The translations under genes and the position numbers were made by a program. The notes below the pieces were generated by a model. It saw only the letters and a list, made by a program, of their open reading frames with translations. It was not told the DNA's origin and did no database searches. DNA of 64,000 nucleotides, from positions 5,208,001 through 5,272,000 of the forward strand of contig JAJFPB010000004.1 of the NCBI GenBank assembly GCA_020881915.1, given 5' to 3'. This DNA comes from Paramyrothecium sp. XJ0827. Lineage: Eukaryota; Ascomycota; Sordariomycetes; Hypocreales; Stachybotryaceae. Each line of letters begins with the position of its first letter. Position 1 is the stretch's first letter. Positions 58,783-64,000 of the stretch are shown here, piece by piece.

Positions 58783-59083
58783 AGACACAAATACTCAGCC
58801 TACACCATGGTCGCATCTACCAAAGATCTCTAGAATGAAATCGTAGTGCGCCAGGCATTTAGGCCCAAGCCTGAGCATCTGGCGCTCATGCCTCTTTTCA
58901 GCTTTCAGCAAAGGAACCGTACCCAGATACCTTTTCCGCGCGCATAGCCCTAAAGTTGCTGGTGGACCAAAGGAGGAATTTGTGTCGTCACACGCATGCT
59001 GTGCCCACATACCACGTGTGAACGACTTGCGTCAAGACATCTTCGCCCTTGACGCCGAATAAGCCGCAGACCGCCTCAATTAG

Positions 59084-59398
59084 CACTTTTGGTGGAGGAA
59101 AGGTCATGACGTCGAATGCATTCTTATGAGTTGGACATCTTCGCTACTATTGGCGCTGCTGCATGGAATCTTCAGGCACTATGATGACCTCGACGGGTCC
59201 AAGTGGGACGATATAAAGCTTCTCGTTTTAGATACTAAAGAGCTATTCCCGGCATTTTTCGTAAAAGATTTAGAACTTCTTAACGTGTTCGTATCCAAGA
59301 GTAAAATACTTCAGAAGCTGGGACATTGCAGGACGGTTATGGCTTATTATTTTGGAGAATACCTTAGCCAAGGCCATTTACGCACCGAGGAGCATTGA
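59084..59398 (+). pseudogene. Fragment resembling a DUF7587-type fungal protein
   Basis: Frame open from 59084 to a stop at 59396-59398; the ATG at 59126 is internal. It contains MSWTSSLLLALLHGIFRHYD, IKLLVLDTKELFPAFFVKDL and VMAYYFGEYLSQGHL, which I recall as the conserved core (SWTSSLL..AL, VLDT, YYFGEYLSQG) of a large group of fungal hypothetical proteins labelled DUF7587. The upstream half of that domain is missing because a TAG precedes the frame. No splice acceptor or signal peptide gives a full gene. I read it as a remnant; the family name rests on memory and needs a profile search. Confidence 0.4.
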
Positions 59399-59711
59399 GA
59401 CGCAGGTCACTCAACCCCAAATGAAGCACATCAGCAGCTTCAGACAGCCCGGATTAGATCGAATATATGAAGGCCTTGTCAGGTCCTCTGAGATAGAAGG
59501 TCAGGATTCAATATAGTCACTGGGGCACCCGTGGCTATCTCTCAGTGGGTGCACTGCTACAGATAGGTTTATGTTACTGACTGGTCACTCCCTGTACGAC
59601 CCGGCGCATAATAATAATTTATATTTTATCCAAGTAAGTCTTATTTTAATACTTTAAATTATGTACTTAATATTTCACTAGTATCTATATAATTCAATAA
59701 ATACCCATAAA
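59399..59711. other. AT-rich 3' flank of the SDR gene
   Basis: From about 59600 the sequence is strongly AT-rich (long A/T runs and ATAATAATAATT), unlike its surroundings. No gene. Confidence 0.4.
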
Positions 59712-60873
59712 TTACTTTAGGCCTCCCGATAACACAACCTCTTGACCAGTAAGATACCCAGTTTTAGCTATCCTAAATCACGCATTAGCATTTGATGTCT
59801 TAATTGCTTAGCTTCTCACTTACATAACCGCAATATTAGCAACCTCTTCGGGTTGGCCTAGACGATGGACCGGGACACTGGCAGCAATCGCGAGTCCTGG
59901 ATCTGTTTCTCTCAATTTTTCGAGGTTTGTATTATCATCCCATATCCTAGTTCATAGAGTTGTCAGATATATACTAATGCAATTCGGAACAACTCCCCAC
60001 CTAGACTTTGGGGTTGGAATCATATCTGTAGCGCCAATCATGGCGGGTAAGATCTGGCGAAGTTAGCGTGAAGAGCCAGACTGATTAGTATTCACATACA
60101 ATATTAACAGTTATGCCTTCTCCAGCAAGAACGGTGGACAAATTAAGCCCCATTGCACTATTTTATCAACCTCATCCTAGTCTTGGGATGCAATGTCATA
60201 GGAACATACCTCAAAGCACCTTTTGTGGCGGCATAGTGGCATCCATTGATGCCGCCTCCTTTGCTTGCAATGCTTCCGATAAGGATCACACGTCCCCAGT
60301 TCTGAGATCTCATAGCGGGAATACAACTTTTCGTCAATACAAAATGGCTCCGAGCATTAACCTCCATTAACTCATCCCAGTCATCTTCTTGAATATCATT
60401 TATGTCTCGGATTCGTTTGCCCAGTCCGGCATTTGCCACGAGGATAGATACAGCCTTGTGCTTGGATTGGACTGAAGGATTTTGAAAAATCCTGTCGTAA
60501 AGTCCCCGTATTTGCTCTCGGTCGCTGAGATCAGCTGCGACGGTTGGGAACAGCTGATCCGCATAAGCAGACTGTAGATTTGCAGCTAAGGCTTCCACCT
60601 TTGCCTATCACATAATAAGTCAGGCTCTGATATTCAGTGGGTGAGGAGTGGTATGTGAAATACCAAGCTTGAGTTACAGTGAAGCACCACATCGCAACCT
60701 TCTGCGGCAAGAGCGCGAGCAATCGCCGACCCAATGCCACCACTATAATTTAGGATCATTAGTCTTCATAAGCTAGATTGAGGAAAATAAATGATGCAGT
60801 ACCTGGCTCCGGTGACAAGAGCAAGGCGATTGTTGAGGCGATTGTCTACCTCCCGAATCTGGTAAACAGTCAT
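59712..60873 (-). CDS. Short-chain dehydrogenase/reductase (classical SDR)
   Basis: Seven exons (60873-60803, 60742-60664, 60604-60210, 60157-60100, 60053-60001, 59946-59824, 59772-59712) close to 279 residues. The cofactor motif TGASGGIG spans residues 21-28, followed by NAG (VANAGLG), the catalytic serine segment ILIGSIAS and YxxxK with Tyr174 and Lys178 (HYAATKGAL). The C-terminus has HRLGQPEEVANIAVM and TGYLTGQEVVLSGG, typical of FabG-like enzymes. The donor GTGGGG after exon 5 is weak but gives the right frame. It should be a cytosolic NAD(P)H oxidoreductase. It lies on the same strand as, and beyond, the HpcH/HpaI aldolase, with which it may act in one catabolic route. Confidence 0.9.
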
Positions 60874-61480
60874 GAGGTATGCTTAGTTGGACGGAGCAAG
60901 CTTGACAGAAACAGAAAGTACAGTGGAATTCAAATGCCTGATATCCCTGGCGTAAGCACCCCCTCAAATTCTACTAGGTTGCATGTATGGATCAAGTAAA
61001 GCACGCAGGCATGTAGTGGAGACTTCAGTTGGAGGAGCCCCTCTCCATGGCAGATTTATCCAAACTTACCCGGACATCGGACTATAAAGCCGAGCGGAGC
61101 ACCATACTGTTAGCGTGCACCATTCGGACAACCAAGCTGATGCTCCAACCTTTTCTACCATCCATCTATCTTTAGACTCCATCCCAGCATCCCTTTGCTT
61201 CGGGATGTATCGGGGGAAAAGAGTTATGTCTTTGCCCAGCAGAACACGCAACTAGAGAAGCACGGAATGTTTTCACATTCGGATAGCATGGTGGCCTATA
61301 CACGTCCACCATACACACTGATTCGCTACGTCAATATGGCAAATTGAACAAAGCGTCCGGAATTATCATTTGAGACTGTCATGTATTCAAAATGGACGCC
61401 AAAAACGTTCGAGGTAACTCATGTTTGTTAGTCTATCAGTTGATTACTTATATCATGCACTATTCTACCTCTAATATGTG
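60874..61480. other. Intergenic: SDR promoter and aldolase 3' flank
   Basis: About 600 bases between two genes on the same strand; only chance open frames seen. Confidence 0.45.
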
Positions 61481-62281
61481 TCATGACCTAGCGATCTCGA
61501 ATTCGGAAATATACCAATTCTGAATCGCTTTAGTGTCTCCTGTAATGGCAACGGTATCGTATCTGGGTCTTTGCTCCTTCGCCACCGCGCCGTTGTTCAC
61601 CATGCGCCCAACCCACTTTCCGTACTTTCGACCAGCAGCAGTGATCTTGTCAATGGCGGCAATGAACTCCGGCTCGTCACCTCTTGCAGGGACGTAGCCG
61701 AGAAGAGATTGCGCAAGATCATTTGGACCAATGAAAACCATGTCCACGCCATCTACTGCACAGATTTCCTCGACGTTGTCGACTCCAGCTCGAGTCTCGA
61801 TCTGAATCATGGTCAAGATTGTCTCGTTGGCTGACTTCATGTACTCGGGTGTCGTGAGGCCATGTCCAATGGCAGGGAACGCAGACCCTTGACCTCGCAC
61901 ACCTTGCGGAGGGAACTTAGAGGATTGGACAATCTGCCTGGCTTCATCCGCATTATTTATTTGCGGCACCATGATGCCATGTGCTCCAGTGTCCAACGCC
62001 CGCTTGATAATGTCATGAGCCGGGCCACGAATCCGAATGATAGGTGAAACCCCAAGGGCTGCAATTGCGGCAACGGAATTATGCATAGAATCATCTCCAA
62101 TGTGGCCATGCTCACAATCGAGGATGATACCATCAAGGCCAGTCAAGGCAACAATCTGAGCTTGGCGAACTGACGGGATGGCCACGAACGTCATCAGAGG
62201 GTACTCATTTGCCTTGAGCTTGTTGAGCATCCTCAAACGAGGATTCTCAATTTGAGTTGTGTGGGCGGTAGGATAACTCAT
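61481..62281 (-). CDS. HpcH/HpaI-type aldolase
   Basis: Intronless, 266 residues. TIM-barrel aldolase of the HpcH/HpaI (2,4-dihydroxyhept-2-ene-1,7-dioate aldolase) family: MTFVAIPSVRQAQIVALTGL, DGIILDCEHGHIG, SPIIRIRG, GAHGIMVPQINNADEARQIV, then the metal-ligand glutamate in MIQIETRAGVDNVEEI and aspartate in FIGPNDLAQSLLG. Enzymes of this kind split or form 2-keto-3-deoxy acids, giving pyruvate and an aldehyde, and need a divalent metal. All ligands appear present. It is divergent from the ACS-family transporter (start to start about 640 bases) and precedes the SDR, so uptake, oxidation and retro-aldol cleavage of an acid sugar or aromatic-derived acid is a reasonable guess. Confidence 0.92.
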   Translation of the reverse strand: MSYPTAHTTQIENPRLRMLNKLKANEYPLMTFVAIPSVRQAQIVALTGLDGIILDCEHGHIGDDSMHNSVAAIAALGVSPIIRIRGPAHDIIKRALDTGAHGIMVPQINNADEARQIVQSSKFPPQGVRGQGSAFPAIGHGLTTPEYMKSANETILTMIQIETRAGVDNVEEICAVDGVDMVFIGPNDLAQSLLGYVPARGDEPEFIAAIDKITAAGRKYGKWVGRMVNNGAVAKEQRPRYDTVAITGDTKAIQNWYISEFEIARS

Positions 62282-62924
62282 GACTGTTGCGCGGATTGAG
62301 GGAGATAAGAGAACGGTTCGGCAAAAGAAATGTTCGAAATGATTGGAGAGACCGGAATATGATAAGAAACATAGCGAGCCATCTGGCTCTCTTTTATGAA
62401 TGAGATATCATTCTGATCGTTGCCAATCGCATAGCTCTTCTCCGATGTTGGAGGAGCACACGACTCGAGCCAAGCAACTAGTTCATATGAGAGGCTCCAC
62501 TGGGAGGAGCTCCCCCAAACATGCACTTGACAGGCCGGCTCGGAAGACTAGCGGGCGCCTCACTGAGAGCTCCGCCCCAACCCCTCCCATTCCAGAAACC
62601 AACTCTGCTAATCATCTGCAGCGTTTGACTGAGCCCCTGACCAGTTACTCATCGGAAACCCCTAGCCTTGGACATCGCCGACGGTCCTGATAAGAGGATA
62701 TGGATTTGGGTGGAGGGCGTGAAGATTGCCGCTGAGCAGATAAACCGGGCGATGCGTCGGCCAGAACGTTTCCAAGTCTTTGTTATAACAGGCAAGGTTG
62801 TCTCGTTTGATCAAGAACCTACTCTGCTCTGGATTATCGTCCTGTTCATTCTGTCCTTTGGGTTTGCGCCTCAAGCGGGCTCACTCATACTCGAAAGAAG
62901 AGCAATTCTTCATATACTGTTGCC
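62282..62924. other. Divergent promoter region, aldolase and ACS transporter
   Basis: About 640 bases between two divergent starts. Open frames here (62400-62690, 62668-62958) lack gene features. Shared regulatory sites are likely but none is obvious. Confidence 0.4.
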
Positions 62925-64000
62925 ATGTCCGCCGTCTCCATGGAAGAGGCTACCATGAAGGCCTCAGGCGCAAGTCACCAAGAGGGCACGGTCGCCTATC
63001 AGAGAATGCCGCAGTCTCTTGTTCACCTGAGTCAAGAGGAAATCGCGAAGCTCAACAAGAAACTTGTCCGCAAGATCGATCTCATCATCTTGCCCATCAT
63101 TGGCATTCTATACATTCTCAACTATATAGACCGCCAGAACTTGGCCGCGGCCAAGCTCCAGGGGATCATGGAAGATCTCAACATGACGACGCAACAGTTT
63201 GCTACCGCGATTTCGATTCTGTTCGTCGGTTATCTGCCTTTCCAGATTCCAAGTAACCTGATTATCGCCAAAATCTCCCGGCCGGGTCTATACATCTGCT
63301 GTGCCGTAATCACTTGGGGCACCATTTCGGCCGCCACGGCCGCAGCGAAAACATACGGGCAGCTTCTGGCGATTCGTGCAACGCTTGGTATCGCGGAGGC
63401 CGTATTCTTCCCCGGTGCTATATACTATCTGTCAGCATGGTATACCAAGACGGAGCTTGGAAAGCGTATCGCCGCGCTGTACATTGCACAACAAGTTGGC
63501 AACGCTTTTGGTGGCCTGTTTGCTGCCGGTATCTTCCAACTCGATGGTGCTCATGGCATCCGTGGCTGGCAATGGTTGTTCATCATTGAAGGTGTCGCGA
63601 CCGTTGGTATCGGCGCCATCTGCGCCTTCTTCATGCCCGAGTTTCCATACAACAGTCGTATCCTTTCGCCATTGCAGCGTGATCTGGCCGTGTGGCGCGT
63701 GGAGTCTGGAGCCGGGGCTGCTGAAGGCACTGAAAATGAGAGCGTGTTGAAGAGTTTTGGAAAGGCCTTGAAGGATCCCAAGCTTCTGGTTCTTATCTTT
63801 TGCAATTTCCTCTCCCAAGCGCAGGGGTCTATCGCCAATTATTTCCCTACCATCGTCGCTTCGCTGGGATTCGACAGGACAATCACCCTTCTTCTTACGG
63901 CGCCGCCTTACGTGCTTGCGGGTGCCGTGTACTACATTCTCATGTGGTATTCGGACCGAAAGAACACAGCTTATCCCATCATTCTCATGTGTATTGCCAT
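62925..64000 (+). CDS. MFS transporter, anion:cation symporter (ACS) family, truncated at window edge
   Basis: Frame open from the ATG at 62925 to the window end without an intron (at least 358 residues). The N-terminus is a cytosolic stretch (LSQEEIAKLNKKLVRKIDLI), then helix 1 with the ACS signature ILPIIGILYILNYIDRQNLA. Further blocks: FVGYLPFQIPSNLIIAK, ATLGIAEAVFFPGAIYYLS, WYTKTELGKRIAALYIAQQV, GWQWLFIIEGVATV and PEFPYNSR before the central loop, then LILMWYSDRKN-like loop 8-9 (YILMWYSDRKN). This group includes the yeast allantoate and nicotinic acid permeases and many fungal sugar-acid or vitamin transporters. It should bring an organic anion across the plasma membrane; divergent from the aldolase. 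Confidence 0.92.
   Translation, partial: MSAVSMEEATMKASGASHQEGTVAYQRMPQSLVHLSQEEIAKLNKKLVRKIDLIILPIIGILYILNYIDRQNLAAAKLQGIMEDLNMTTQQFATAISILFVGYLPFQIPSNLIIAKISRPGLYICCAVITWGTISAATAAAKTYGQLLAIRATLGIAEAVFFPGAIYYLSAWYTKTELGKRIAALYIAQQVGNAFGGLFAAGIFQLDGAHGIRGWQWLFIIEGVATVGIGAICAFFMPEFPYNSRILSPLQRDLAVWRVESGAGAAEGTENESVLKSFGKALKDPKLLVLIFCNFLSQAQGSIANYFPTIVASLGFDRTITLLLTAPPYVLAGAVYYILMWYSDRKNTAYPIILMCIA

Noticed and set aside
1..64000. tRNA, rRNA, CRISPR arrays and telomeric repeats
   Set aside because: No B-box-like tRNA sequence, ribosomal sequence, regular repeat-spacer pattern or TTAGGG array was noticed.

Overview
This window looks like nuclear DNA from a filamentous ascomycete (Pezizomycotina). 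Evidence: genes are split by 40-100 nt introns with GTNNGT-type donors and CTNAC/YAG ends; Zn2Cys6 and bZIP regulators, a cutinase, cytochrome P450, psi-type fatty acid oxygenase, fungal MFS transporters and an AIM6-like protein are present; intergenic spaces are long. Nothing prokaryotic (operons, ribosome binding sites, CRISPR) is seen. The set of secreted and wall- or plant-facing proteins suggests, by inference only, a plant-associated or saprotrophic lifestyle. Exons were built by hand and checked for reading phase, so most multi-exon models close exactly in frame.

Layout. 0-6.5 kb: FAS1 adhesion-type protein running off the left edge, a small secreted cysteine protein divergent from a Zn2Cys6 regulator, and a secreted protein whose C-terminal half is AIM6/GDPD-like. 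6.5-15 kb: a long gene-free stretch, an F-box protein with a frameshift, a small conserved protein, and an MFS transporter broken by two nonsense codons. 17-25.5 kb: a seven-helix membrane protein, a small secreted protein, a cutinase and an intracellular-type alpha-amylase.

27-47 kb is the richest part: UDP-glycosyltransferase and MBL-fold hydrolase (convergent), a nine-exon P450, an atypical SDR convergent with a bZIP/DUF3425 regulator, a dioxygenase-P450 fusion (psi-factor/linoleate diol synthase type), an MCT-like MFS transporter, and a Zn2Cys6 regulator. Together these could form a small oxidised and glycosylated lipid (oxylipin) cluster with its own regulators and exporter, without a PKS or NRPS. 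This is an inference.

47-64 kb: an aquaporin with a changed first NPA box, a sugar transporter, a gene-poor zone (about 52-59.5 kb) holding fragments of a carboxylesterase, a DUF3176-like protein and a DUF7587-like protein around a secreted RidA-like protein, then a likely catabolic module of SDR, HpcH/HpaI aldolase and an ACS-family MFS transporter that runs off the right edge. Two identical C7-T-C7 tracts (47396 and 54637), each the minimal length for a one-base-loop G-quadruplex on the minus strand, lie just downstream of minus-strand stop codons.
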